This document shows positions 25,423-33,633 of a stretch of DNA of 64,000 nucleotides, piece after piece. The notes beneath the pieces are model-generated. The model saw only the letters and a program-made list of their open reading frames with translations, was not told where the DNA came from and did no database searches. The position numbers were made by a program, and so were the translations under genes. The DNA is from Mesorhizobium ventifaucium (GTDB lineage Bacteria > Pseudomonadota > Alphaproteobacteria > Rhizobiales > Rhizobiaceae), in NCBI RefSeq assembly GCF_935822925.1, contig NZ_CAKXZS010000022.1, positions 62,001 to 126,000 on the forward strand, in the 5' to 3' direction. How positions within the stretch are numbered: the stretch's first letter is position 1; the number at the start of each line of letters is the position of its first letter.

Positions 25423-26658
25423 TCATGCGCTCCTCTGGTGGGCTGAAAGGATGCGCGCGGCAAGCGCCATCAGCTGGCGGTCGCTGTTTTTCGGTCCGAG
25501 CAGCGAAAGGCCGAAGGGGGCGCCATCGACCCGGCCCAGCGGCAGAGTGATCTGCGGAAAGCCGGACAGGCCGGAAAGACACAACAGTCTCAGCGCGCGT
25601 TCGCGATAGGTCTGCAAATCGTCGAACGAGGCGGCCTTGAGCGGGGCGGCACCTGGAGCGGTCGGCAGCACAAGGACGCCGTCCTCGCCAAGCAGGTCGG
25701 CAAGCTCAAGACGAAACGAGACGCGACGTTCCGTTTCAAATTGTGCGGCTGCTGCGTCGATGGTCGCACCATGCTCGAAGCGCTCCTTGACGCCGGGGCC
25801 GAGCATCCGATCGCTGCCGGCGATCCAGGCACCGTGATTTTGCCAGGCCTCGTACCCCTGCAGCTTGCGGAAGCACCAGTAGAGATAGTCGGTGGAATGC
25901 GACAGCGGGGCAACGGTGCGCGGCGCGCCGCCCAGCACCGATGCGACAGTGCGGACCAGGGCGCGATACTCGTCGGCCTCCTGCGGGCCGAGCACGAGCC
26001 CGTCCAGCGCACCCAGGGCGAGGGGACGCTGGAACTCGTGGTGGTGCAGATCGTCGCCGAGCAGCACCGCGCCGACCATGTCATAGGTGGCCATATCCTT
26101 GGCGAACCAGCCGAACGTGTCCAGTGAAGGGGCCAGCGGCATGGCGCCTTCGAGCGAGATGCGGCCATGCGTGGTCCTGAGGCCGATCAGTCCACAAAAG
26201 CTTGCCGGGGCGCGGATCGAGCCGCCGGTGTCGGAGCCGATGGCGATGTCGGCAAGCCCGCCGGCGACCGCGGCGGCGGAACCGGAGGAAGAGCCGCCGG
26301 TGACGCGATCAGGTGCTGCCGGATTGACCGGCGACGGAAAATGCGCGTTCAGCCCCATCAGCGAGAAGGCCAGTTCGTCGGTCTGCGTCTTGCCGACGAA
26401 GCGCGCGCCCGAATCAAGCAGCGCCTGGACGGCCGGCGCCGTCGCCGAGGCGGGTGAGGCCTGCTGGTATTTTTGCGGATTGCCGCAGCCGGTGCGGTAG
26501 CCGGCGACGTCGTAAATATCTTTGACGGCCAGCCGCAGGCCGGCAAGCGGGCCGGATTGAGCATTGGATACAGGTATACTGTCGAGGTCGAGAAAAGCGT
26601 TCAGGGGGCCACGAGTGCCTGTCATGCGTTCGATATCCGGATACAGTTGTTGCAACAT
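25423..26658 (-). CDS. Amidase signature family protein
   Basis: 411-residue amidase with the Ser-cisSer-Lys triad visible as K46 (RLAVKDIYD), S123 (TGGSSSGSA) and S147 (GSDTGGSIRAP). The 24-residue spacing between the two serines is that of characterised members. It is shorter than GatA and lacks partner gatB/gatC genes, so it is not the tRNA amidotransferase. It probably hydrolyses a small amide. An in-frame ATG at 26625 (MTGTRGPLNAFLD) could be the true start. Confidence 0.88.
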   Translation of the reverse strand: MLQQLYPDIERMTGTRGPLNAFLDLDSIPVSNAQSGPLAGLRLAVKDIYDVAGYRTGCGNPQKYQQASPASATAPAVQALLDSGARFVGKTQTDELAFSLMGLNAHFPSPVNPAAPDRVTGGSSSGSAAAVAGGLADIAIGSDTGGSIRAPASFCGLIGLRTTHGRISLEGAMPLAPSLDTFGWFAKDMATYDMVGAVLLGDDLHHHEFQRPLALGALDGLVLGPQEADEYRALVRTVASVLGGAPRTVAPLSHSTDYLYWCFRKLQGYEAWQNHGAWIAGSDRMLGPGVKERFEHGATIDAAAAQFETERRVSFRLELADLLGEDGVLVLPTAPGAAPLKAASFDDLQTYRERALRLLCLSGLSGFPQITLPLGRVDGAPFGLSLLGPKNSDRQLMALAARILSAHQRSA

Positions 26659-26699
26659 TGTTCGACGCCAGGATTTTTACAACCTGGCGTACGATTTTT

Positions 26700-27165
26700 A
26701 TTGATTGTGAAATCCTACGACCTTATATCGCGCTTGCCCAAAGTCGCACGTGCCTGTGGGTGTCCGCCGATCCTCAAAATGGTGAGGGATATCGGTAAGG
26801 TAACTGGAGCTAACCCCTCCAGTCGGTTTAGCGGCCAACCGCCAGACCGAGGACACCTTGAAGCAACGACGGTGCGGGCCTTTCTGGTGTTCTGCCGGTC
26901 GTCCAAAGACCGGGGTTACTGAAGAGGCACACCTTCATTGCCGGCAGTGCGGAACGGGTTCTCCCAATCCAAGCCAAGGCAGACAAAGCGAACCGAGGCC
27001 GGGCAAGGCCGAGGTTCACCGCCGCGAGACGGCGCTTCATGGTTCCGGGGTCTCCACCGGCTGGTTCCATGGATTGACGTCCCGCCTTTGTCCACCGCGT
27101 GTTCGCGAGGTCGATGACCCGTGTCCCGCAGCCTTTGTGCGCGCCGAAAGGCGCTGATGGAGAGA
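26700..27165 (+). ncRNA. speF-type structured leader of the ornithine decarboxylase gene
   Basis: About 500 bases without a gene lie ahead of the decarboxylase. Rfam describes a large conserved speF RNA motif, over 400 bases, upstream of ornithine decarboxylase genes in alphaproteobacteria, and this region fits in position and size. I see local stems ACTGGAG (26803-26809)/CTCCAGT (26817-26823), CCGGTC (26895-26900)/GACCGG (26908-26913), and GCGCC/GGCGC just before the start. The boundaries are approximate. It probably makes decarboxylase expression respond to polyamine level, though the mechanism in this group is not known. Confidence 0.65.
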
Positions 27166-27170
27166 CCCCG

Positions 27171-28304
27171 ATGGCTACCCAGCGCATCCTTGACTTCCTC
27201 GCCACCCGACGTCCGAACGGCCCATGCCTGGTCGTCGATCTCGATGTCGTGCGCGACAATTTCCGCGCCTTCGAGAAGGCGCTTCCCGATTCGAAAATCT
27301 ACTATGCGGTGAAAGCAAATCCGGCGCCGGAAATCCTGCGCCTCCTTGCTGCGATGGGCTCGTCCTTCGACACGGCTTCCGTTGCCGAAGTCGAGATGGC
27401 GATGGACGCCGGCGCGCCGGCGGACCGCATCTCCTTCGGCAACACGATCAAGAAGGAGCGCGACATCCAGCGCGCCTATCAGCTTGGCATCCGGCTGTTC
27501 GCGGTGGACTGCGTCGAGGAGGTCAATAAGATCGCCCGCGTTGCACCCGGCGCCCGTGTGTTCTGCCGCGTGCTGACCGACGGCGAAGGCGCCGAATGGC
27601 CGCTGTCGCGCAAGTTCGGCTGCGTGCCGGCGATGGCGGTCGACGTGCTGCGCCGTGCCAGGGCGCTCGGGCTCGACGCCTATGGCGTGTCGTTCCATGT
27701 CGGCTCGCAGCAGACCGACCTGGCCGCCTGGGACCGCGCGCTCGGCGACGCCAAGAAGGTGTTCGTCACGCTCGCCGAGGAAGGCATCGTGCTCAAGATG
27801 GTCAATATGGGCGGCGGTTTTCCGACCCGTTACCTCAAAGACGTGCCGGTGGCGCAGGCCTATGGCCAGGCGATCTTCTCGGCGCTGCGCAAGCATTTCG
27901 GCAACGCGATTCCCGAGACCATCATCGAACCGGGCCGCGGCATGGTCGGCAATGCCGGCGTCATCAAGTCGGAAGTCGTGCTGATCTCGAAGAAGGCCGA
28001 CAACGATAATGTGCGCTGGGTCTTTCTCGACATCGGCAAGTTCGGCGGTCTCGCCGAGACTATGGACGAGGCAATCCGCTACCCAATCGTGACCGCGCAT
28101 GACGGCACCGAGACCGCGCCATGCGTGCTCGCCGGCCCGACCTGCGATTCGGCAGACGTGATGTACGAGAAGACGCCATATCCGCTGCCCCTGTCGCTGA
28201 CCATCGGCGACGAGGTGCTGATCGAGGGCACTGGCGCCTACACGACGACCTACGCCTCGGTCGCCTTCAACGGCTTCGAGCCTCTCCGATCCTACGTGAT
28301 CTGA
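27171..28304 (+). CDS. odc: Ornithine (or lysine/ornithine) decarboxylase, fold type III
   Basis: PLP-dependent decarboxylase of the alanine-racemase fold, 377 residues, making putrescine (and perhaps cadaverine). The PLP lysine is K48 in YYAVKANPAPE. Other landmarks are the glycine-rich phosphate loop NMGGGFP, EPGRGMVG, and the active-site cysteine in GPTCDSADV near residue 322. It fits the short eukaryote-like ODC common in Rhizobiales. The start at 27171 follows GGAGAG. A structured leader precedes it and a GNAT gene follows 89 bases later. Its putrescine would feed homospermidine synthase. Confidence 0.93.
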   Translation: MATQRILDFLATRRPNGPCLVVDLDVVRDNFRAFEKALPDSKIYYAVKANPAPEILRLLAAMGSSFDTASVAEVEMAMDAGAPADRISFGNTIKKERDIQRAYQLGIRLFAVDCVEEVNKIARVAPGARVFCRVLTDGEGAEWPLSRKFGCVPAMAVDVLRRARALGLDAYGVSFHVGSQQTDLAAWDRALGDAKKVFVTLAEEGIVLKMVNMGGGFPTRYLKDVPVAQAYGQAIFSALRKHFGNAIPETIIEPGRGMVGNAGVIKSEVVLISKKADNDNVRWVFLDIGKFGGLAETMDEAIRYPIVTAHDGTETAPCVLAGPTCDSADVMYEKTPYPLPLSLTIGDEVLIEGTGAYTTTYASVAFNGFEPLRSYVI

Positions 28305-28393
28305 CGGCTTCGGCCCTCAGATCACCCGAGGTGGGCGCCTGTCGCCCGCCCGGGCTCGCCTGTGGAACAATCCGCTCGTGAAGGATCGCGGCA

Positions 28394-29125
28394 ATGGAAA
28401 TTGTGGATTTCATTGTTGAAGGCGCTGCGGGAGTCTCCCCCCTTGAGGGGGAGATGGCCGCAAAGCGGCCAGAGGGGGTCGGCTCAGCCGTCGCGACCTC
28501 TCTTGGGCTGTGTGGGGCCGGCGCTTCACGCGCGTCGACCCCCTCTGTCGCCTTCGGCGACATCTCCCCCTCAAGGGGGGAGATTGCTGGCGCTTTCGTC
28601 ATCACCGCTGAAACCGCTGCTGACGTTTCGGCGCGCGAGGCTTTGCTCGATCGCGCCATGGGGCCGAAGCGCCGGAAGAAATCATCGGAAAAGCTGCGGC
28701 GCGGCCGCCGGCCTTCGGAAGGCCTGGCCTTTGTCGCGCGTGATGGGTCGGGCGCTGTCACTGGCACAGTGCGGCTCTGGGACGTCGTGCTGGGCGAGGG
28801 CGGTAGGTCTGCCCTTCTGCTTGGCCCGCTCGCCGTCGATCCGACAATCAAGAATGCCGGCATCGGCTCGGCGCTGATGCGCCATGCAATCGCTGAAGCC
28901 GCGCGCCTCGGCCATGTGGCGATCCTGCTGGTCGGCGATGCGCCCTATTACGAGCGCTTTGGGTTTTCGGCCGAAAAAACCGGCTCGCTCGCCATGCCAG
29001 GCCCTTATGAGCGGCACCGCCTGCTGGCGCTGGAGTTGGTGGAAGGCGTGCTCGCCGGCGCGCAGGGCACGCTGAAGGCGGCGGGGCGCAAGCTGAAGGC
29101 ACAGCGGCTGCCGCTCGCTGCCTGA
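28394..29125 (+). CDS. GNAT acetyltransferase with an in-frame palindromic repeat in its N-terminus
   Basis: 243 residues. From about residue 66 (FVITAETAADVSAREALLDR) it is a GNAT protein of the kind found next to odc in Rhizobiales, with the acetyl-CoA loop KNAGIGSALM and the tail YYERFGFSAEKTGSLAMPGP. Residues 14-64 are translated from a 150-base inverted-repeat element (28434-28583). Its length is a multiple of three and it has no stop in this frame, so the gene stays open. The original N-terminus was probably MEIVDFIVEGAA joined to GAFVITAE. Whether the 50 extra residues are tolerated, or translation starts downstream, is unknown. Confidence 0.82.
   Translation: MEIVDFIVEGAAGVSPLEGEMAAKRPEGVGSAVATSLGLCGAGASRASTPSVAFGDISPSRGEIAGAFVITAETAADVSAREALLDRAMGPKRRKKSSEKLRRGRRPSEGLAFVARDGSGAVTGTVRLWDVVLGEGGRSALLLGPLAVDPTIKNAGIGSALMRHAIAEAARLGHVAILLVGDAPYYERFGFSAEKTGSLAMPGPYERHRLLALELVEGVLAGAQGTLKAAGRKLKAQRLPLAA
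28434..28583. repeat. 150-base palindromic element inside the GNAT gene
   Basis: The outer 23 bases at 28434-28456 and 28561-28583 are exact inverted repeats, and each arm is itself nearly palindromic (CTCCCCCCTTGAGGGGGAG). Inner arms AGAGGGGGTCG and CGACCCCCTCT extend the pairing. It resembles the CTCCCCCTCAAGGGGG repeats scattered in rhizobial genomes. Confidence 0.85.
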
Positions 29126-29132
29126 CGATCGG

Positions 29133-29166
29133 AAACAAGCCGCCGCCATCGGGCGGCGGCTTGTTT
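29133..29166. terminator. Bidirectional terminator
   Basis: AAACAAGCCGCCGCC (29133-29147), loop ATCG, GGCGGCGGCTTGTTT (29152-29166): an exact 15-base stem with T residues at both ends. It is placed between the convergent GNAT and SCP2 genes and can serve both. Confidence 0.9.
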
Positions 29167-29184
29167 CATCCCGAATTGGTTGGA

Positions 29185-29469
29185 TCAGCCGATCAACTGG
29201 CTCAGCGCCATGGCGACGCTCATGTCGCCTTCGACCTTTATCTTGCCGGACATGAACGCCATCGTCGGGTTGAGATCGCCCGATATCAGCGACTCCAGAT
29301 CGTCGAGCGAAAGCTTTATGGTGCAGTCGGCGGGCGCGTCGGTGGTCGACACGTCAGCGCCGTCGATGACGATGACACCGTCGTCACCGGTATCGAATTT
29401 CACGGAACGATCGAACCCGGCACTCGCCACGCGCGCGCTGATCTTGTCGGCAATTTCCTGAACGCCCAT
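29185..29469 (-). CDS. SCP2 sterol-binding domain protein
   Basis: 94-residue single-domain SCP2 protein, a small carrier with a hydrophobic tunnel for lipids or acyl chains. It starts MGVQEIADKISARV and contains DGADVSTTDAPADCTIKLS and MAFMSGKIKVEGDMSVA, which are typical. GAGGAG lies upstream of 29469. It is alone between convergent and divergent neighbours. A MerR-type palindrome (29575-29592) about 105 bases upstream may control it. Confidence 0.88.
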   Translation of the reverse strand: MGVQEIADKISARVASAGFDRSVKFDTGDDGVIVIDGADVSTTDAPADCTIKLSLDDLESLISGDLNPTMAFMSGKIKVEGDMSVAMALSQLIG

Positions 29470-29816
29470 GGCCGTTCTCCTCGTCTGGGGCACTTCGGTC
29501 TGGACACTTCGATCCGGCCGAAGTCGCCGTCTTGCGCATTTTGCGATCACGGTCGCTGGCGCATATAGCTTTGGGTTGACGTTTACGTCAACGCGATTCC
29601 CCAGCTGAGATGGATTTTATCGCCGCAGCGAAGCTGCGACGTCCGTACTGCCAGTTACACGGTTTGCATCATTCAAACAGACGAGGACAGTGGCCAAGCC
29701 TGTCCCTAGCGTGGCTCGGCTCATGCGCGACCGCGCGATCAGGGGATGGGGATGAACCCGTATCCGGGAGGCGAGGATCGCGGCCCCATGATCGCGGTAA
29801 AAGGGGATGTTCAGTC
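29470..29816. other. Divergent upstream region of SCP2 gene and coiled-coil gene
   Basis: About 350 bases. Apart from the palindrome at 29575-29592 and a purine-rich ribosome-binding site (AAAGGGG) before 29817, I see no gene. A plus-strand frame from 29610 is continuous with the coiled-coil gene but has no coding character. Confidence 0.4.
29575..29592. promoter_or_regulatory. Palindromic operator candidate GTTGACGT-TT-ACGTCAAC
   Basis: GTTGACGTTTACGTCAAC is palindromic except at the centre. The arrangement TTGACGT..ACGTCAA resembles sites of MerR-family regulators of acyl-CoA catabolism (LiuR-like) in alphaproteobacteria. The regulator is not in the window, so this is inference from motif shape. 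Confidence 0.5.
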
Positions 29817-31229
29817 ATGAAAATCAAAAGTCTGATCAAGCGTGCCGAGACGGTGGACAGGGCATTCAAGCAGCTCGAAGCCGATTTGGCGGATGCCTTC
29901 GATGAGTGTCTCAACCTGGACGACGAGCAGTGGCCGAACGTCCCGGATGAGAATCTCGCGGCATGGAATGACAACTCTCAGCCTGAGGACGATGCGGACG
30001 AGATCGCATTGCGGCTGACTTCCCATACACAAACCCGCCTGGCTGCGTTAAGTGCCGTTGATGGACTCTTTGACGATGCGCGCGAGTATCTGGAGGAGAT
30101 CAACACGAAACTGTCGGAGGTCGCGACCTCGCATCATCTGACAAGCGAATTCCTGAAGCTGCTTCACGGGGACATCCTTCGCGCCAACGAATTGGAACTG
30201 GCAAATGTCAGCCTGACCACGCAGCAAAGAGTGCTGGCGGAGCAACTCCACGATGCGACCAGAAAGCAGAGCGAGCGTGAAAGCGCTGTCGCGGCCCTGC
30301 AGCAGCGCGAGACAAGCCTGGTCGAGGACAAGGAGGCCCTTCGCGGTGAGTTGGCTGCAGCAAGGCTGGAAGTCGTCGTGGCAGGCAATGCGAACGCAAA
30401 ACTCGAAGCGGAGTTCGGCGACCTCGTCAGAACGCTTTCGGCCAGAACGGCCGAGGCAAACAGATGCGCGCGCGAGAACGAGATATTGCGGGAAAAACAT
30501 GTCTGCCTGTCGATCGACTTCGATAAGGCGCTGAAACGAGAAGCCGAGTCGCGGCACAGGCTGGATGAAATCTCGACGATTCATGCCAATGACGCAGCGC
30601 GAATTTCAGAATTGCTGGCTGCGCTTGGCAAGAGCGAGAAGGAGGAACTGCGGCTGCAGAAATCGCTCGATATCGCGCAAGCGAAGCTGTCGGAAATGAC
30701 GGAAGCGGCCCGTATCGTGGAAGGTGACAGGGAGGCCGAGCGTGCACGTAGTTTCACCGAGATCGGCGGCCTGCGCTCTGAAATTTGGAACCTCCAATCG
30801 CGGTTGGAGGCTGCCTCGAACGAGAACAGTCAAGCCGCCAGCGAGATCGCCAATCTCAAGGCTCAATGGAGCGACGCTGTCGCCGAAAAGCAAATTGCGG
30901 AGGAAAGGTTGTCCGTTCTCAGAAAGGAGAACGAGAACGACAAGATGCACCTTTCGACGGTGAGCGCGAATTTTTCGCAGCTTTCGCTGCAGCAGGCATC
31001 CGAACAGATACAGCTCGATGTCCAGAGGCAGGAATGCGAGGATCTGCGAGCCGAAGTCGCGTTGCTCGATGCCCGGGTCAAGGAATTGTTGCCTTATGAG
31101 CGTCTCCACAAGGTGACAAACGCCAGACCAAATGAGAACGGCGTGGTCGAGATCACCGGTGTCGTTGCGGAGAAGGCCCGCGCCACGAGCAGGCGGCGCG
31201 TCCGTACTAGCCTGCGCGCTGCATCCTGA
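29817..31229 (+). CDS. Large coiled-coil protein of unknown function
   Basis: 470 residues. The first 110 are globular and acidic (AFDECLNLDDEQWPNVPDEN), then about 320 residues form an almost unbroken coiled coil rich in Glu, Arg, Leu and Ala, and the end is a short basic tail (EKARATSRRRVRTSLRAAS). No signal peptide or membrane helix is visible, so a cytoplasmic scaffold or filament-like role is possible, comparable in architecture to crescentin-like or SMC-like proteins. I recognise no family. The start at 29817 has AAAGGGG upstream. It stands alone between divergent and convergent neighbours. Confidence 0.8.
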   Translation: MKIKSLIKRAETVDRAFKQLEADLADAFDECLNLDDEQWPNVPDENLAAWNDNSQPEDDADEIALRLTSHTQTRLAALSAVDGLFDDAREYLEEINTKLSEVATSHHLTSEFLKLLHGDILRANELELANVSLTTQQRVLAEQLHDATRKQSERESAVAALQQRETSLVEDKEALRGELAAARLEVVVAGNANAKLEAEFGDLVRTLSARTAEANRCARENEILREKHVCLSIDFDKALKREAESRHRLDEISTIHANDAARISELLAALGKSEKEELRLQKSLDIAQAKLSEMTEAARIVEGDREAERARSFTEIGGLRSEIWNLQSRLEAASNENSQAASEIANLKAQWSDAVAEKQIAEERLSVLRKENENDKMHLSTVSANFSQLSLQQASEQIQLDVQRQECEDLRAEVALLDARVKELLPYERLHKVTNARPNENGVVEITGVVAEKARATSRRRVRTSLRAAS

Positions 31230-31292
31230 GCGCGGATGTTTATACGCCGCAGTCTTTACGGGAACAGGCTGAAGGGCACACCCACGGCCTGA

Positions 31293-31849
31293 TCAGGCCT
31301 CGAGGAAGTCCAGGGCCTTTTCCACGAAGGCGGCGTGATACTGGAAAATGGCCGTATGCCCGCCGTCCTCGTACAGGACCAGTTCGGCATTGGGAAAGCG
31401 CCGTGCCAGGTCGACGGAATTGCTGGTGGGCACCATTCTGTCGTGATCGCCATTAACCACGAGGACCGGGTGCCGGATACGCGACAGGTCGGCAGGGCGC
31501 TCCTGGCCAAAGGCACAGATAGCCTTGAGCTGCTGTCTGAAAGCGCCGAGCGCGATGGGCTTGTCGCGGTCATTGGTCCGTTCCTTCAGGCGCTGCAGAA
31601 ACTCGCGCGCCGCCTTCTTGCCGTTGGGGGTTTGGGTGAAGAAGAGGTAGTTCTTTGGGTCCTTAATGGTCAGCGCGGCGCGGACCATGTCGAAGATGGT
31701 GACGAATGGGTAAGAAAGATTACCGGCACCCCTGACGTGGGCCCGAGCTCGCGGTAGGCGAATTTCGTACCCCCGACGTCGACCGTCTTCGTCGGCACGT
31801 CCCTGTGTTTGATGATCGCGGCAGGTCGCGACAGATGATGCACGTTCAT
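31293..31849 (-). pseudogene. Alpha/beta hydrolase gene with internal deletion
   Basis: The N-terminus is in one frame from 31849 (MNVHHLSRPAAIIKHRDVPT, then VGGTKFAYRELGPTSGVPVI) and the C-terminus in another (YPFVTIFDMVRAALTIKDPK to the stop at 31293, with the Asp/His region NGDHDRMVP and EDGGHTAIFQ). The break is near 31705-31730. The middle of the fold, including the nucleophile elbow (GxSxG), is missing, about 100 or more residues by comparison with the family. Its ATG overlaps the tetR stop (ATGA), so it was once cotranscribed with tetR. It cannot make an active hydrolase. Confidence 0.8.
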
Positions 31850-32448
31850 GATGGTTTCCCTTCTTCTGGCTTGTCGTTCTCGCGGGGCTGGAGCAGCGCC
31901 TTCGCCGCCACCGCGCCAGCCTCAAGAATGCGATCGGACAGCTCGGTTCCGTTCACCGCGCGCGAAAGCTCAAGCGTGCCGATCAGGGTTGCGAAGACGC
32001 CAAATGCGACGGCCTCGGGGTCGCGGACGTCGGGCGTCAGCTCGGCCGCCATCAGGCGTACGAGCTTGAGCAGGTGCTCGGCGTAAACCTGGCGCGTCTC
32101 GAGCGGCTCACGCGCAATTTCGGGCAACAGCGCGGCTGAAGCGCAGCCTTTGCCTGGATTGTCTCGGTGTTCCGCCGACAGATACGCATCGATGGCCATT
32201 GACGGCCCTCCGGCCGCCAATAGCTCCTGAATCTGGGTCGCCTGAGCCTCCAGGGCGGCGGCCACACTCTCACGCACAAGCGCCGCCTTGGACGGAAAAT
32301 GGGGATAGAAAGCGCCGTTGGTCAGTCCCGCCTCGCCCATGATGCCGGCGAGACCTGATGCAGCGATGCCATCGGAGCGAAACCGTTCGGTCGCCACATC
32401 CATGATCCGCTGCCGCGATGCGTCCTTCCTGCCCTTCTCGTAGCGCAT
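31846..32448 (-). CDS. TetR-family repressor
   Basis: 200 residues. The N-terminal helix-turn-helix reads RQRIMDVATERFRSDGIAAS then GLAGIMGEAGLTNGAFYPHF, with the common Y-x-HF end of the recognition helix. The C-terminal ligand domain contains GCASAALLPEIARE. GGAAGGAG precedes the ATG. It is divergent from the oxidoreductase at 32557, with an inverted repeat between them, and was followed by a hydrolase now decayed. It probably represses both directions until an electrophile or other ligand binds. Confidence 0.9.
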   Translation of the reverse strand: MRYEKGRKDASRQRIMDVATERFRSDGIAASGLAGIMGEAGLTNGAFYPHFPSKAALVRESVAAALEAQATQIQELLAAGGPSMAIDAYLSAEHRDNPGKGCASAALLPEIAREPLETRQVYAEHLLKLVRLMAAELTPDVRDPEAVAFGVFATLIGTLELSRAVNGTELSDRILEAGAVAAKALLQPRENDKPEEGKPS

Positions 32449-32468
32449 GTCATTTCTCCTTCCATCTG

Positions 32469-32515
32469 CTATTGCATTATAATCATAATATCAGTAAATG
32501 CTCGTAATGCAATAG
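32469..32515. promoter_or_regulatory. Inverted repeat between tetR and oxidoreductase
   Basis: CTATTGCATTA (32469-32479) and TAATGCAATAG (32505-32515) are an exact 11-base inverted repeat separated by 25 AT-rich bases. The place and symmetry suit a TetR operator, or two half-sites for two dimers. Confidence 0.6.
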
Positions 32516-32556
32516 GGACGCGTCACTCCGGGTCTCCTCAATTTGGGAAAGCTGCA

Positions 32557-33558
32557 ATGAAGGCCTTCATCGTCGATCGATACGCAAAGCACGCTCCCCT
32601 GCGGCTTGGAGACGTTCCGGAGCCGGAAGTCGGGGAGAAGGACGTGCTGGTGCAGATCCATGCCGCCAGTCTCAATCAGCTGGACTCCAAAATCAGGGAC
32701 GGAGAATTCAAGCTCATCCTGCCCTACCGCCTGCCCTTCGTTGCGGGCCATGACGTGGCCGGAACGGTCATTCGCGTCGGCTCGAAGGTCCGGCAGTTCA
32801 AACCGGGCGACGAGGTCTATGCGCGACCGCGCGACGGTAGGATCGGAGCTTTCGCCGAGTACATCGCCATTGATGATGCGGACGTGGCCTTGAAGCCAAA
32901 AAACCTCAGCATGGAAGAGGCTGCGTCGATTCCGCTGGTGGGTCTGACCGCCTGGCAGGCGCTGGTCGAAAGGGCGAAGCTGAAGAAAGGACAGAAGGTC
33001 TTCATTCAGGCCGGCTCCGGCGGAGTGGGAACATTCGCCATCCAATTGGCAAAGCACCTCGGCGCGACGGTCGCCACGACAACAAGCGCCTCGAACATGG
33101 ATATGGTCAGAAAGCTGGGCGCTGATGTCGTCATCGACTACAAGAAGGGCGACTCCGAGAAAGTCCTTTCGGGCTACGTCGTCGTCCTGAACAGCCAGGA
33201 TAGCAAGACGCTCGAAAAGTCGCTGCGTGTGTTGAAGCCAGGCGGCGTCGCCGTTTCGATCTCCGGTCCGCCCGATCCCGGCTTTGCCAGGGAGAAGGGT
33301 CTGAGCATGGTGCTTAGGTTAATCTTGCGCCTTTTGAGCGCCGGCGTCAGGAGGCGAGCGAAACGCGCAGATCTCCGATATTCGTTCCTGTTCATGGCGG
33401 CCAATGGGGCGCAGTTGACCAAGATCACGTCGCTCATCGAAACGGGCGTCATCCGCCCGGTCGTGGATCGCGTCTTTTCGTTTGAGCTGACCAATGAGGC
33501 CTTGGCCTACATCGAGCAGGGCCGGGCCAAGGGCAAGGTTGTCATCAAGGTGAAATAG
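32557..33558 (+). CDS. Zinc-free MDR-type NADP-dependent oxidoreductase
   Basis: Medium-chain dehydrogenase/reductase of the quinone oxidoreductase group, 333 residues. The N-terminal GroES-like domain includes AGHDVAGTVIRVGSKV; the nucleotide-binding domain has AGSGGVGTFAIQLAKHLGA. No catalytic zinc ligands or structural-zinc Cys lobe are present. It is divergent from tetR, so likely induced by the compound that repressor senses. GGGAAAG precedes the ATG. Confidence 0.9.
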   Translation: MKAFIVDRYAKHAPLRLGDVPEPEVGEKDVLVQIHAASLNQLDSKIRDGEFKLILPYRLPFVAGHDVAGTVIRVGSKVRQFKPGDEVYARPRDGRIGAFAEYIAIDDADVALKPKNLSMEEAASIPLVGLTAWQALVERAKLKKGQKVFIQAGSGGVGTFAIQLAKHLGATVATTTSASNMDMVRKLGADVVIDYKKGDSEKVLSGYVVVLNSQDSKTLEKSLRVLKPGGVAVSISGPPDPGFAREKGLSMVLRLILRLLSAGVRRRAKRADLRYSFLFMAANGAQLTKITSLIETGVIRPVVDRVFSFELTNEALAYIEQGRAKGKVVIKVK

Positions 33559-33633
33559 CTCTCAATGCTTCAGGCGACCACGTCCGCCTCTTGGCACAAC
33601 TTTAGGTTGAGGAGGACTTCTGCGCGACATGCA

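Noticed and set aside
26916..28100. Long minus-strand frame antisense to odc
   Set aside because: It mirrors the codons of a well-supported gene in high-G+C DNA and its translation has no motifs.
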